Origin: Halomonas sp. A40-4
Lineage (GTDB): Bacteria; Pseudomonadota; Gammaproteobacteria; Pseudomonadales; Halomonadaceae
DNA: 64,000 nt
Assembly (NCBI RefSeq): GCF_015767635.1
Contig: NZ_CP065230.1
Coordinates: 2,914,001 to 2,978,000 of the forward strand
Direction of reading: 5' to 3'
The notes below the pieces were generated by a model that worked only from the letters and a program-made list of their open reading frames with translations, did not search any database and was not told where the DNA came from. This document shows, piece by piece, positions 15,996 through 24,673 of this stretch. Each line of letters starts with the position of its first letter. The stretch's first letter is position 1. The position numbers and the translations under genes are program-made.

Positions 15996-18675
15996 GGGGG
16001 CGTTCCTCTTCAAGTAATGATTTCAACTCAGGAATGCAGCTACCGCACTGGGTACCGCACGCCAATCGTGCGCCTAACGCCTCGACGCTGGTATCGCCGC
16101 GCCGGATGGCCTCGACAATCGACGTCTGGCCGACCTGATGGCAGCTGCATACCACCGGGCCACTATCCACCGCGCCGTCGTCGCAGCCCGCCAGCAGTCG
16201 GCGGCGGTGGGCATCACTCACCGCGTCGTCGTTGAAGCGCGCTTCCAGCCAGGCACAGCCCGGCAGTTCGCCAGGTGGCCCCACCATCAGCCACCAGGTG
16301 AGACGACCGTTTTCGACGCCCGCGGCGCGCAGGCGACCGGTAGCGGCATCTTCACACCACAGCGCCGGCGACGCCGACAGCCATTCGCCCATCTGGCGGA
16401 ACCAGTCGCTGACCGCCCTGCTACCGGCCAGTTGCCAGCGCTGGCAGCCGCGCATCGGGATTCGTGTCCAGTAGTCGCTCACGCACCAGCTCGGCGCGTC
16501 AGGCAGCGACGCCAGGGCGTGATCAGCAACAAACAGCGTCGCCTGCCAGGCGGTCGGCAGGGCCGCCAGAGCCACGGCACCGTGCTTGGCTTCCGGCTGT
16601 CCGGACAGCGGGTCAGTGATGCCTTCGATCAAGGCACTGCTGCGCGCACTGTGGGTAAAGCAGTCGGTCCAATGAATCGGCACGAACACCTCCCCGCGCC
16701 GCTGTCCATGGGCCACCCTCACCCGGGCGCGGTATTCGCCGGTGGCGGCGGTCAACACGCCAAGTGCCTGGTCGCTGACGCCCGCCTGGGCGGCATCGTC
16801 CGGATGCACCTCCATGAAAGGCTCGGCGCGGTGGTTCATCAGCCGCGGCGACCGCGCGGTCCGCGTCATGGTATGCCACTGGTCGCGAATCCGTCCGGTA
16901 TTCAGACGCAGCGGAAAGGCGGCACTCAGGGCTTTCCCCGGCCCACGCGGGGTAATCGGCAACAGCTTAGCCCGGCCGTCGGGCGTGGCGAACCGCCCAT
17001 TTTCAAATAAGCGCGCGGTACCCTGGGGGGCATCGCGATTCACCGGCCACTGGATCGGCGCGAGCGCATCATAGCCCTCGCGGCCAAGCCCGGCCAGCCC
17101 TGAAATATCGAAAAGGCGCTGCGTGGCGCCGGTATTGTCCACGCCGGAGAGCCGTGCGTGCTCGTCGAATATCTCGCTTGGGTGAGTGTAATCAAACGCC
17201 CCCCCGAAACCCAACTGCTTAGCCACATCGCAGATAATCTGCCAGTCGTGGCGCGCCTCACCGGGGAGTGGCAGCATGCCCCGCTGGCGCGAGATGCGCC
17301 GCTCGGAATTGGTCACGGTGCCATCTTTCTCGGACCACCCGGACGCGGGCAGCACAATGTCGGCGTAGGGCAGCATATCGGTATCCGCCGCGCATTCCGA
17401 GACGATCACCAGCGGGCATTTTTCCAGTGCGGCCCGCACGCGGGCGGCATCGGGCAGGCTAATCGCCGGGTTGGTGGCCATCACCCACAACACCTTGATC
17501 TCGCCGCGTTCGATCGCATCAAAGAGATCGACCGCCTTGTGGCCGGGGCCTTCCGGCAGGATGGGCGCGAGGTTATCGGTTGCCCAGAAGCGGCTGACCA
17601 ACTCGCGCGCGCCGGGGGTATCGTAATCCATGTGCGCGGCCAACTGGTTGGCCAGACCACCGACTTCACGCCCGCCCATGGCGTTGGGCTGACCGGTGAT
17701 CGAGAACGGCCCAGCCCCGGGCAGGCCGATCTTCCCGCCGGCCAAATGACAGTTAATGATGGCGTTGCACTTGTCCGTTCCGCTGGACGACTGGTTGACC
17801 CCCTGGGAATACAGCGTCACCACGTGGAGCTGGCTTGCAAACCAGTAATAGAAGGTTTCCAGGCGTTCGGCATCCACGTCGCAGGCCGTCGCCACCTCGG
17901 CGAGCGAACCCGCCGTTTGTTGCGCCGCGTCCAGCGCCGCGTCAAGGCCTTGGGTGTGGCGCTCGAGGTAGACATGGTCCAGCTTGCGCTTGGCCGCCAT
18001 CCACGCAAGCAGCCCGTTGAACAAGACCGCATCACTCCCGGGCTTGATGCCCAGATACAGATCGGCAATCTCGCAGCTATCAGTCACCCGCGGGTCAATG
18101 ACGACGACCCGCATCAACGGATTGCGCTCCTTGGCGACTTTAATCCGCTGATAGAGCACCGGGTGGTTCCAGGCCAGATTGGACCCCACCAGCACCACCA
18201 GCTCCGCCTCTTCCAGATCCTCGTAGTTGCAGGGCACAGCGTCGGCACCGAAGGCGCGCTTGTAGGCGGCCACCGCCGACGCCATGCACAGCCGCGAGTT
18301 GGTATCCAGGTGCGGCGTGCCCAGAAAGCCCTTGAACAACTTGTTGGCTACGTAATAGTCCTCGGTCAGCAGCTGCCCTGACAGATAGGCCGCTAAACAC
18401 TGATGGCCGTGGGCGTGACGCAGCGTGTTCATGCGCTCGGCGGTGGCGCTCAAGGCGGTTTCCCAGGACACATCCTTGCCATCCACCCGCGGTCGTGTCA
18501 GGCGGCCTTGTTCGCCCAGCGTTTCGTGCAGCGCCGAGCCTTTTACGCATAGCCGGCCGAAGTTGGCGGGATGGTCGCGGTCGCCCTCCACGGCGCTGAG
18601 GGTGCCGTCTGCCACGGTCGCGGTAACGCCGCAGCCAACGCCGCAGTAGGGGCAGGTCGTTTTGGCTTGGTGCAT
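15955..18675 (-). CDS. nasA: assimilatory nitrate reductase, catalytic subunit
   Basis: 906 residues from the ATG at 18675, with GAGGAG just upstream; a longer frame to 18744 has no such signal. The N-terminus binds a 4Fe-4S cluster (C8, C11, C15, C43). The molybdopterin domains follow, with NSRLCMASA supplying the probable Mo-ligand cysteine and GQPNAMGGREVGG typical of assimilatory enzymes. At the C-terminus (about 830-885) a BFD-like 2Fe-2S domain has VVCSCHQVG and ACGTQCGSC. There is no Tat signal, so it is a cytoplasmic enzyme reducing nitrate to nitrite. It is the first gene of the leftward operon and preceded by a terminator-type attenuator. Confidence 0.96.
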   Translation of the reverse strand: MHQAKTTCPYCGVGCGVTATVADGTLSAVEGDRDHPANFGRLCVKGSALHETLGEQGRLTRPRVDGKDVSWETALSATAERMNTLRHAHGHQCLAAYLSGQLLTEDYYVANKLFKGFLGTPHLDTNSRLCMASAVAAYKRAFGADAVPCNYEDLEEAELVVLVGSNLAWNHPVLYQRIKVAKERNPLMRVVVIDPRVTDSCEIADLYLGIKPGSDAVLFNGLLAWMAAKRKLDHVYLERHTQGLDAALDAAQQTAGSLAEVATACDVDAERLETFYYWFASQLHVVTLYSQGVNQSSSGTDKCNAIINCHLAGGKIGLPGAGPFSITGQPNAMGGREVGGLANQLAAHMDYDTPGARELVSRFWATDNLAPILPEGPGHKAVDLFDAIERGEIKVLWVMATNPAISLPDAARVRAALEKCPLVIVSECAADTDMLPYADIVLPASGWSEKDGTVTNSERRISRQRGMLPLPGEARHDWQIICDVAKQLGFGGAFDYTHPSEIFDEHARLSGVDNTGATQRLFDISGLAGLGREGYDALAPIQWPVNRDAPQGTARLFENGRFATPDGRAKLLPITPRGPGKALSAAFPLRLNTGRIRDQWHTMTRTARSPRLMNHRAEPFMEVHPDDAAQAGVSDQALGVLTAATGEYRARVRVAHGQRRGEVFVPIHWTDCFTHSARSSALIEGITDPLSGQPEAKHGAVALAALPTAWQATLFVADHALASLPDAPSWCVSDYWTRIPMRGCQRWQLAGSRAVSDWFRQMGEWLSASPALWCEDAATGRLRAAGVENGRLTWWLMVGPPGELPGCAWLEARFNDDAVSDAHRRRLLAGCDDGAVDSGPVVCSCHQVGQTSIVEAIRRGDTSVEALGARLACGTQCGSCIPELKSLLEEERPHARAEQIPASEMV

Positions 18676-18709
18676 GGTGACTCCTCGGCTGATTGCCAAC
18701 GCCGCACAT

Positions 18710-18771
18710 AAAAAAACGCCCAGGCTGCTGACCCTGTTGCGCAAAGCGCAAGGCGATCAGCAGGCTGGACG
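18710..18771 (-). terminator. intrinsic terminator in the nasA leader (attenuator)
   Basis: On the minus strand CGTCCAGCCTGCTGA (18771-18757) pairs almost completely with TCAGCAGCCTGGGCG (18731-18717). A smaller TTGCGC/GCGCAA stem lies at the tip, and seven T residues (18716-18710) follow. It ends 34 nt before the nasA start codon, so it must be bypassed for expression. Confidence 0.75.
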
Positions 18772-18803
18772 TCGTTGCCGCAGCGGGCACCGTTAAAGGT
18801 GCC
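18764..18803 (-). promoter_or_regulatory. leader hairpins upstream of the nasA terminator, possible antitermination target
   Basis: Minus strand: GGCACC/GGTGCC with 6-nt loop TTTAAC (18803-18786). It is followed by a stem GCTG-C-GGC/GTC-CAGC with a bulged C and 6-nt loop AACGAC (18784-18764). The second hairpin's 3' arm is part of the terminator's 5' arm, so the two structures exclude each other. The second loop fits the A1/G4 hexaloop pattern of ANTAR targets; the first does not. Confidence 0.5.
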
Positions 18804-18919
18804 AAACGTATTGTGTGAAGATATTTATTTGTCTAACAACGTTATTGGGCTTATTCGCTGCCACTGTTTTCTTGATGAACACACTGCAATGTGCGTTTGT
18901 TGCTTATGCCTAGATAATT

Positions 18920-18936
18920 GCAAAGGCTACGCCGTC
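18920..18936 (-). promoter_or_regulatory. candidate sigma-54 promoter for nasA (weak)
   Basis: Minus strand GGC-N9-GC with the downstream part TTTGCA. GG and GC are exactly 10 nt apart, as required at -24/-12, but the CAC part of the upstream box is absent. The transcript would start about 230 nt before nasA and include the leader hairpins. Confidence 0.3.
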
Positions 18937-19169
18937 ACCGCGAACTTTCAGAAAAAAATTAAATAAAACAGTATTTTAAAATATCGCAACAGCGCCTTGC
19001 GATCACCACCCTACTGCACACGGCTTGGTAGTTTGGGTGCTGAGGGTGCAACCCCACACCCGATACGCACCAACAGCGTGCATCTCGCCTGGGAAGCGAC
19101 TTACAGGCACTTTTTTCTACTTATTTTCAACGTGATGAAAATAAAGCAAAAAAACGTCATGCACTGGGT

Positions 19170-19186
19170 TTGGCCGTGGGTTTGCT
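19170..19186 (+). promoter_or_regulatory. candidate sigma-54 (RpoN) promoter for the nirB operon
   Basis: TTGGC...TTTGCT with GG at 19172-19173 and GC at 19184-19185, exactly 10 nt apart as in -24/-12 promoters. It lies about 40 nt before the first leader hairpin, so the transcript would begin near 19197. NtrC/RpoN control of nitrate assimilation is known in related bacteria. Confidence 0.5.
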
Positions 19187-19226
19187 TACTACTAACAAGA
19201 CATTCGTTGGTAATCGTAAATCTGTC

Positions 19227-19280
19227 GGCAGCCAATGGCGGCTGCCCCGCATTACCAGACGCTGCCGGGCAATGGCGCCC
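19227..19280 (+). promoter_or_regulatory. twin hexaloop hairpins, ANTAR-type antitermination target, nirB operon leader
   Basis: Hairpin 1: GGCAGCC (19227-19233), loop AATGGC, GGCTGCC (19240-19246). Hairpin 2: GGGC (19267-19270), the same loop AATGGC, GCCC (19277-19280). Both loops have A at position 1 and G at position 4, the signature described for RNA targets of ANTAR proteins such as NasR and NasT. The second hairpin shares 19276-19280 with the following terminator stem, so forming it blocks termination. The protein that would bind is not encoded in this window. Confidence 0.75.
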
Positions 19281-19334
19281 CTGACCTTGCTCCCCTGTTC
19301 GCAGGAGGCGCATGTGTCAGGGGCGTTTTTGTTT
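19276..19334 (+). terminator. intrinsic terminator in the nirB operon leader (attenuator)
   Basis: CGCCCCTGAC (19276-19285) and GTCAGGGGCG (19316-19325) form a perfect 10-bp stem with a structured loop (CTCC/GGAG), followed by TTTTTGTTT. It ends about 38 nt before the first start codon of the operon. Confidence 0.85.
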
Positions 19335-19372
19335 GGCGCTCAAGCAGCCGCAACGACACAGAGGAGTCACCT

Positions 19373-20668
19373 ATGGAAACCGCTTCCCGGTGCTCACCTA
19401 ATGATCATCTCGTCATAATCGGTAACGGCATGGCCAGCCACCGTTTGGTGGAAGCCCTGGTCAACCAGCCGCAACGCCCCAGGGCGATTACCGTGATAGG
19501 TGCAGAGTCAACGCCTGCCTACAACCGCATTCTGCTGTCGCCGCTGCTGGCGGGCGACATGCAGCACGATGCACTCACCCTGCGCGATGCCGCCTGGTAC
19601 GCCGAAAACGACGTGACGCTTCGCCTGGGGGAACAGGTAGAGGCCATCGATCGTGAGAAACGCCTCCTGTCCACTGACAGCGGCCATGCCATTCACTACG
19701 ACCGACTGGTGCTGGCCACCGGCTCGCGCCCGGCGCTGCCCAACGTGCCCGGCATCAAGCTTGGCGGTGTCCACGGCTTTCGCGACCTCGACGATGCCGC
19801 CGAGCTGGAGGCAATCGCCAAGCGCGGCGGCCATGCGCTGGTCATTGGCGGTGGCCTACTGGGCCTGGAAGCCGCTGAAGGGCTGCGCAAGCGCGGCAAC
19901 GAGCTGAACGTCAGCGTGCTCCAGCGCAGCGACCGCTTGATGAATCGCCAGCTCGATGCCACCGCCGCCGATCTACTCAAAGACGCGCTGACAAAGCGCG
20001 GGCTGAACATTGTTACCCAAGCACAGCTCGCAAGGCTCGAAGGCGACGCCAACGGCCAGGTATGCGCCGCGGTGCTCAAGGATGGGCGCCGCCTGCCCAC
20101 CGATAGCGTCATCATCGCCGCGGGCATTACGCCCAACGCCGACATCGGGCGCAACGCCGGCCTCACCACCGAGCGGGCCGTGATGGTCGATGCCTTCCTG
20201 ACGACCTCAGACCCGGCGATTCATGCCCTCGGCGAATGCTGCCAGTTTGAGCAGCACACCTATGGCCTGGTCGAGCCCATTTGGCATCAGGTCGAGGTAT
20301 TGGCGGCGACCCTCAGCGGTGAACCCACCGACGGCTACCGCGAAGTGCCCACGGCCACCAAGCTCAAGGTAAGCGGCGTCGCGCTTTATGCGTTCGGCCC
20401 CACCGACCCTGAACCCGAGCACGACGAACTGCGTTACCAGGACCCGCAAAGCGGCGACTACCGCCGCCTGCTGCTACGCGACGGGCGCCTCGAAGGCGCC
20501 GTGCTGTACGGCGATACCCGCCACGGCCCGTGGTATTTCGAGCAAGCCTTGGCCGGCACCGACCTGAGCGCTTCTCGCCAGGCACTGCTATTTGGCGCCG
20601 CCGATGCAGAAGTGCTCAAAGATCAGCAGAACGACACCCCCCATTTATCAACCTCAGAGGCAGCATAA
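19373..20668 (+). CDS. FAD/NAD(P)-dependent oxidoreductase, electron-transfer subunit for nitrate reductase
   Basis: 431 residues from the ATG at 19373, with GAGGAG at 19361-19366; a longer frame from 19235 would run through the leader terminator and is rejected. It is a two-dinucleotide flavoprotein like the N-terminal part of NirB. The FAD site is VIIGNGMASHRLVEAL, the second Rossmann motif is VIGGGLLGLEAAEGL, and the FAD-closing ALGECCQFEQHTYGLV follows. It lacks the BFD iron-sulfur and siroheme parts. It corresponds to Klebsiella NasC-type subunits, which pass electrons from NADH to the nitrate reductase. Its stop overlaps the nirB start by one base (TAATG). Confidence 0.85.
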   Translation: METASRCSPNDHLVIIGNGMASHRLVEALVNQPQRPRAITVIGAESTPAYNRILLSPLLAGDMQHDALTLRDAAWYAENDVTLRLGEQVEAIDREKRLLSTDSGHAIHYDRLVLATGSRPALPNVPGIKLGGVHGFRDLDDAAELEAIAKRGGHALVIGGGLLGLEAAEGLRKRGNELNVSVLQRSDRLMNRQLDATAADLLKDALTKRGLNIVTQAQLARLEGDANGQVCAAVLKDGRRLPTDSVIIAAGITPNADIGRNAGLTTERAVMVDAFLTTSDPAIHALGECCQFEQHTYGLVEPIWHQVEVLAATLSGEPTDGYREVPTATKLKVSGVALYAFGPTDPEPEHDELRYQDPQSGDYRRLLLRDGRLEGAVLYGDTRHGPWYFEQALAGTDLSASRQALLFGAADAEVLKDQQNDTPHLSTSEAA

Positions 20669-23184
20669 TGATGTCTTCCAAGACTCCCGAACAGCTTATT
20701 ATTATTGGTAACGGCATGGTCGGCCACCATCTGGTCGAGCAGCTGGTCGACAACGGTGCCCTCGAGCGTTATCAGGTCACCGTGTTTGGCGAAGAGCGCC
20801 ACCGGGCCTACGACAGGGTGCATCTGTCTGAGTACTTCAGCGGCCGCGATGCCGATTCGCTGGCACTTTGCGAGGCGGATTACTACGCCACCAGCGGCGT
20901 GGAACTGCACACCAGCGAAGCCGTCATCGAGATCGACCGCAGCGCGCAGGAAGTGGTCACCGACCAGGGCCGCTACCGTTACGACAAGCTGGTGCTGGCC
21001 ACCGGCTCCTATCCCTTTGTGCCGCCGATTCCCGGCAACGACCGCGACGGCTGCCTGGTGTATCGCACGCTAGACGACTTGGACGACATTCGCGCGGCGG
21101 CGGAAAACGCTACCAACGGCGTGGTGGTCGGCGGCGGCTTGCTGGGCCTCGAGGCCGCCAATGCACTGCGCGGCTTGAACCTGGATACCGCCGTGGTGGA
21201 GTTTGCCTCTCGCCTGATGCCCATGCAGGTGGATAACGAAGGCGGCGAGCTGCTGCGCGAAAAAATCGAAGCGCTGGGTGTGCAGGTACTCACCGAGCGC
21301 GCCACCCAGCGAATCGAAGACGGCGACAACAGCCATCACCGCATGGTCTTCCAGGACGACAAAGTGCTGGAAACCGACCTGATCGTGTTCTCCGCCGGTA
21401 TTCGCCCTCGCGACCAGTTGGCCCGGGACTGCGACCTTGAGATCGGCGAGCGCGGCGGCGTAGTGGTCGATGACCAGTGCCGCACCAGCGACCCGGCCAT
21501 CCTGGCGATCGGCGAAGTGGCGCTGTGGAACCAGAGTATTTTCGGCCTGGTGGCGCCCGGCTATCAGATGGCAAAAGCGGCGCTCGCCACGCTTACCGAC
21601 GGCGAGACCCGCTTTGGCGGCGCGGACATGAGCACCAAGCTCAAACTGCTCGGCGTGGATGTGGGCTCGATTGGCGACGCCCACGGCAACCAGAACCCGG
21701 GGGCAAGGATGTTCCGCTACCTCGACCCGCTCACCCAGGTGTACCGCAAGATGGTGGTATCCAGCGACGGCAAGAAGCTGCTGGGCGCCATGCTGGTGGG
21801 TGATAACGCCGCCTACGACACCCTGCTGCAGTATTACGCCAACGGTATTGAACTGCCCGACGAACCCGCCTCGCTGATTCTGCCGCAAAGCAGTGGCGCC
21901 GCGCCCACGCTCGGCCCGGGTGCACTGCCGGAAACCGCCACCATCTGCTCGTGCCACAACGTCACCAAGGGCGATATTTGTGCCACCATCGATGACGGCG
22001 CCGTCGACCTCGGCGGTGTCAAAGACGTCACCAAAGCCAGTACCGGCTGTGGTGGTTGCACCGCACTGCTCAAAAGCGTGGTGGACCACGAGCTTGAAGC
22101 CCGCGGTGTCGAAGTCGACAAATCGATTTGCGAGCACTTCGCCCATACCCGCCAGGGGCTTTACGACATCGTGCGCGTCGAGGGTATCAAGACCTTCAGC
22201 GAGCTGATCGACAAGCACGGCAACGACGATACCCATCGCCTGGGCTGCGATATCTGCAAACCCGCGGTGGCCTCGATTCTCGCCTCCTGCTTCAACGAGC
22301 CGATCACCGACGCCGCCCACGTGCCGCTGCAGGACACCAACGACACCTTCATGGCCAACATGCAGAAAAACGGCACTTACTCGGTGGTGCCGCGTGTCGC
22401 CGGTGGTGAAATCACCCCTGATAAGCTGATCGTGCTCGGCGAAGTCGCCAAGAAATACGGCCTCTATTCCAAAGTCACCGGCGGTCAGCGCATCGACCTG
22501 TTCGGCGCGCGCCTGGAAGACCTGCCGGATATCTGGGGCGAGCTGATCGAAGCCGGCTTTGAGACCGGCCACGCTTACGGCAAGTCGCTGCGCACCGTGA
22601 AGTCCTGCGTGGGCAGCACCTGGTGTCGTTACGGCGTGCAGGACAGCGTCGGCATGGCGATCCAGCTGGAAAATCGCTACAAGGGCCTGCGCTCACCGCA
22701 CAAGATCAAGTTTGGCGTATCTGGCTGCACCCGCGAGTGTGCCGAGGCGCAAAGCAAGGATATCGGCATTATCGCCACGGAAAATGGCTGGAACCTGTAT
22801 GTCTGCGGCAACGGCGGCATGCGCCCGCGTCACGCCGAACTGTTCGCCACCGATCTGGACGACGAGCAGCTGTACCGCACCATTGACCGCTTCCTGATGT
22901 TCTACGTGCGTACCGCTGACCGTCTCCAGCGTACCTCGGTATGGCGTGAAAACCTCGACGGCGGCCTCGACTACCTCAAGGAAGTCATCCTGGACGATAG
23001 CCTGGGCATCAACGACGAGCTGGAGCGTCAGATGCAGACCGTGGTGGATACCTACCAGTGCGAATGGGCGGATGCCATTAGCGACCCAGAGAAGCTCAAG
23101 CGCTTCAGAAGCTTCGTCAACGACGACCGCCCCGACCCGTCGATCATCATGACCAGTGAGCGCGGCCAGCTTCGTCCCGCTTGA
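20668..23184 (+). CDS. nirB: assimilatory nitrite reductase, large subunit
   Basis: 838 residues starting at ATGATG (20668), overlapping the previous stop, with AGAGG about 9 nt upstream. In order: an FAD/NAD(P)H reductase domain (LIIIGNGMVGHHLVEQL, VVGGGLLGLEAANAL), a BFD-like 2Fe-2S region (TICSCHNVTKGDICATI, STGCGGC), then the siroheme/4Fe-4S reductase half with SCVGSTWCRYG and GVSGCTRECAEAQ supplying the four cluster cysteines. The cytoplasmic enzyme reduces nitrite to ammonium using NADH, with six electrons. The siroheme comes from the pathway that includes cobA across the gap. Confidence 0.97.
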   Translation: MMSSKTPEQLIIIGNGMVGHHLVEQLVDNGALERYQVTVFGEERHRAYDRVHLSEYFSGRDADSLALCEADYYATSGVELHTSEAVIEIDRSAQEVVTDQGRYRYDKLVLATGSYPFVPPIPGNDRDGCLVYRTLDDLDDIRAAAENATNGVVVGGGLLGLEAANALRGLNLDTAVVEFASRLMPMQVDNEGGELLREKIEALGVQVLTERATQRIEDGDNSHHRMVFQDDKVLETDLIVFSAGIRPRDQLARDCDLEIGERGGVVVDDQCRTSDPAILAIGEVALWNQSIFGLVAPGYQMAKAALATLTDGETRFGGADMSTKLKLLGVDVGSIGDAHGNQNPGARMFRYLDPLTQVYRKMVVSSDGKKLLGAMLVGDNAAYDTLLQYYANGIELPDEPASLILPQSSGAAPTLGPGALPETATICSCHNVTKGDICATIDDGAVDLGGVKDVTKASTGCGGCTALLKSVVDHELEARGVEVDKSICEHFAHTRQGLYDIVRVEGIKTFSELIDKHGNDDTHRLGCDICKPAVASILASCFNEPITDAAHVPLQDTNDTFMANMQKNGTYSVVPRVAGGEITPDKLIVLGEVAKKYGLYSKVTGGQRIDLFGARLEDLPDIWGELIEAGFETGHAYGKSLRTVKSCVGSTWCRYGVQDSVGMAIQLENRYKGLRSPHKIKFGVSGCTRECAEAQSKDIGIIATENGWNLYVCGNGGMRPRHAELFATDLDDEQLYRTIDRFLMFYVRTADRLQRTSVWRENLDGGLDYLKEVILDDSLGINDELERQMQTVVDTYQCEWADAISDPEKLKRFRSFVNDDRPDPSIIMTSERGQLRPA

Positions 23185-23224
23185 TCGACGCGTTGACTGA
23201 CTCTGAATAAAAACGAGGTACCTC

Positions 23225-23617
23225 ATGACCGCAACGGCAATGAAAAAAGCGATGGACACTGTGGATTCCGAAAACACTATGACGTGGCAAAAAGTCTGCA
23301 CTCGAGCCGATCTGGTGGCGTTCTCCGGCGTGGCCGCCTGGCTTGAAACCCCAGACGGCGCCACCCAGGTGGCGATCTTTTATCTTCCCGACCAGGGAAA
23401 TGAGCTTTTCGCGCTGGATCATCACGATCCTTTTTCCAACGCCAACGTGATTGCCCGGGGGATTGTGGGCGACCTTAAGGGCGCGGCGGTGGTCGCCTCG
23501 CCCATCTACAAGCAGCATTTCCGCCTGGAAGATGGACAATGCCTGGAGGATGAGGCCATCAAGCTGCGTACCTGGAAGATCGAGTTCAAGGGTGAGGAAG
23601 TATGGATTGAGGGGTAG
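23225..23617 (+). CDS. nirD: nitrite reductase, small subunit
   Basis: 130 residues with a Rieske-like fold lacking the usual two Cys/two His iron-sulfur ligands, as is typical of NirD. Recognisable parts are WQKVCTRADL, NELFALDHHDPFSNANVIARGIVGD, VVASPIYKQHFRL and LRTWKIEFKGEEVWI. ACGAGG lies before the ATG. It partners NirB and completes the rightward operon. No nitrate/nitrite transporter gene follows; the next gene is an unrelated cation transporter. Confidence 0.95.
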   Translation: MTATAMKKAMDTVDSENTMTWQKVCTRADLVAFSGVAAWLETPDGATQVAIFYLPDQGNELFALDHHDPFSNANVIARGIVGDLKGAAVVASPIYKQHFRLEDGQCLEDEAIKLRTWKIEFKGEEVWIEG

Positions 23618-23688
23618 TGCCATCCCCCTCGTTAACGCGCGCTGCTGTTATACTGTCGCTTTTATCAAGCTCACAGGGCAGTGGCGTC

Positions 23689-24621
23689 ATGAAAACCGAG
23701 TCTCGTACCTTAGCCTTTTCCGCCTTCATGGCATTGCTGATCGGCTGTGCAGGCATTGCCGCCACACTGGCCTCCAATTCCCAGGCGATTCTGCTGGATG
23801 GATTGTTCAACCTGATCTATTTCGGCGTGGCGCTGGTCACCATCAAGGTCAGCCGCCTTGCCACCCGCCCGGATAGCGAGTCGTACCCGTTCGGCTACAG
23901 CTACTTCGAGTCGCTGGTCAACCTGTGCAAGGGACTGTTGATCTTTGGCGTGTCGATATTCGCCCTGGTGGATGCCATTGCGGCGTTGCTGACGGGCGGA
24001 CGCGCTATTGCGGCAGGTATCGCCATCGCTTACGCCCTCTTTGCGACCGCCGCGTGTTCACTGACGGCCTGGGTCATGCGCCGCAGTCTGCGCTCGGTCA
24101 GCAGCCCGCTGGTGGAAGCCGACAAAGCGAACTGGGTCGTCAACAGCGTTATTTCAGCATCGGTCCTGGCTGCTTTTTGCCTGGTGCTGATCTTCGAAAA
24201 GCTCAATTGGCAAAGCGTACTCACTTATATCGACCCGCTGCTGGTCATTGCCGTGGTTGTCTTGTGCATGGGGGTACCGGTGCGCATGGCCTCCCAGGCA
24301 TTGAAGGAACTGCTCAACAAGACGCCAGAAGAAGCCCTTGCAGAGCCAGTTCATCAGGCCGTCGGGCGTGCACTGGCGGATATCGAGACTCAAGAAGTGC
24401 GCGTGCGCATGGTACGCCCCGGTCGCCTGCTGTATGTCATTGTGCACGTGGTATTACCCACTACCCCTGACATTTCCATTGCGGCCCAGGACAAGCTGCG
24501 AGCGAAAGTCGATGAAGAAGTCAGGCGTTACTATTCCCCCGTGGTTTGCGACGTGGTGTTCACCGCCGACACACGCTGGGCGGCGCCATCCTGTGGGCTG
24601 CTGGTTGAACCCCATCATTAA
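23689..24621 (+). CDS. cation diffusion facilitator family transporter
   Basis: 310 residues from the ATG at 23689. The membrane domain begins with a CDF-type first helix (ALLIGCAGIAATLASNSQAILLDGLFNLIYFGVALVT split over two segments) in which the aspartate of LLDGLFN is at the metal-site position; further segments and a cytoplasmic tail of about 90 residues follow. CDF proteins exchange Zn2+, Fe2+, Mn2+ or Co2+ for protons. The second-site DxxxD is replaced by VEADKANWVVN. The substrate cannot be predicted. It stands alone, 71 nt after nirD. Confidence 0.85.
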   Translation: MKTESRTLAFSAFMALLIGCAGIAATLASNSQAILLDGLFNLIYFGVALVTIKVSRLATRPDSESYPFGYSYFESLVNLCKGLLIFGVSIFALVDAIAALLTGGRAIAAGIAIAYALFATAACSLTAWVMRRSLRSVSSPLVEADKANWVVNSVISASVLAAFCLVLIFEKLNWQSVLTYIDPLLVIAVVVLCMGVPVRMASQALKELLNKTPEEALAEPVHQAVGRALADIETQEVRVRMVRPGRLLYVIVHVVLPTTPDISIAAQDKLRAKVDEEVRRYYSPVVCDVVFTADTRWAAPSCGLLVEPHH

Positions 24622-24622
24622 A

Positions 24623-24643
24623 CAGGGCGGCCTAGCCGCCCTG
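24623..24643. terminator. hairpin between convergent genes
   Basis: CAGGGCGGC and GCCGCCCTG form a perfect 9-bp stem with a 3-nt loop directly after the cation-efflux gene. It lacks a T-run on either strand but separates two convergent genes. Confidence 0.55.
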
Positions 24644-24673
24644 ATGTATGCTGATCGCCTTTCCTTTTTATGG

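Larger units (their letters stand above)
18676..19372. other. 697-bp divergent regulatory region between nasA and the nirB operon
   Basis: No credible gene lies here. It carries, leftward, a hairpin pair and terminator (18710-18803) and, rightward, two hexaloop hairpins and a terminator (19227-19334). Sigma-54-like promoter sites are seen at 19170-19186 (plus) and, more weakly, at 18920-18936 (minus). The stretch 18940-19160 is AT-rich in part, and I see no further clear element in it. Confidence 0.7.

Noticed and set aside
17158..18381. 407-codon plus-strand frame inside nasA
   Set aside because: Antisense shadow of a GC-rich gene; the nasA protein on the other strand has full family motifs.
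19049..19062. Another GG-N10-GC match on the minus strand for nasA
   Set aside because: Only TTGCA of the consensus fits and it is farther from nasA than the candidate at 18920-18936; such GG/GC spacings occur by chance.
19235..19372. N-terminal extension of the FAD oxidoreductase frame
   Set aside because: It runs through the leader hairpins and terminator; GAGGAG at 19361-19366 fixes the start at 19373.
21070..22572. 500-codon minus-strand frame inside nirB
   Set aside because: Antisense shadow in GC-rich coding DNA; no domain resemblance and no ribosome-binding site.
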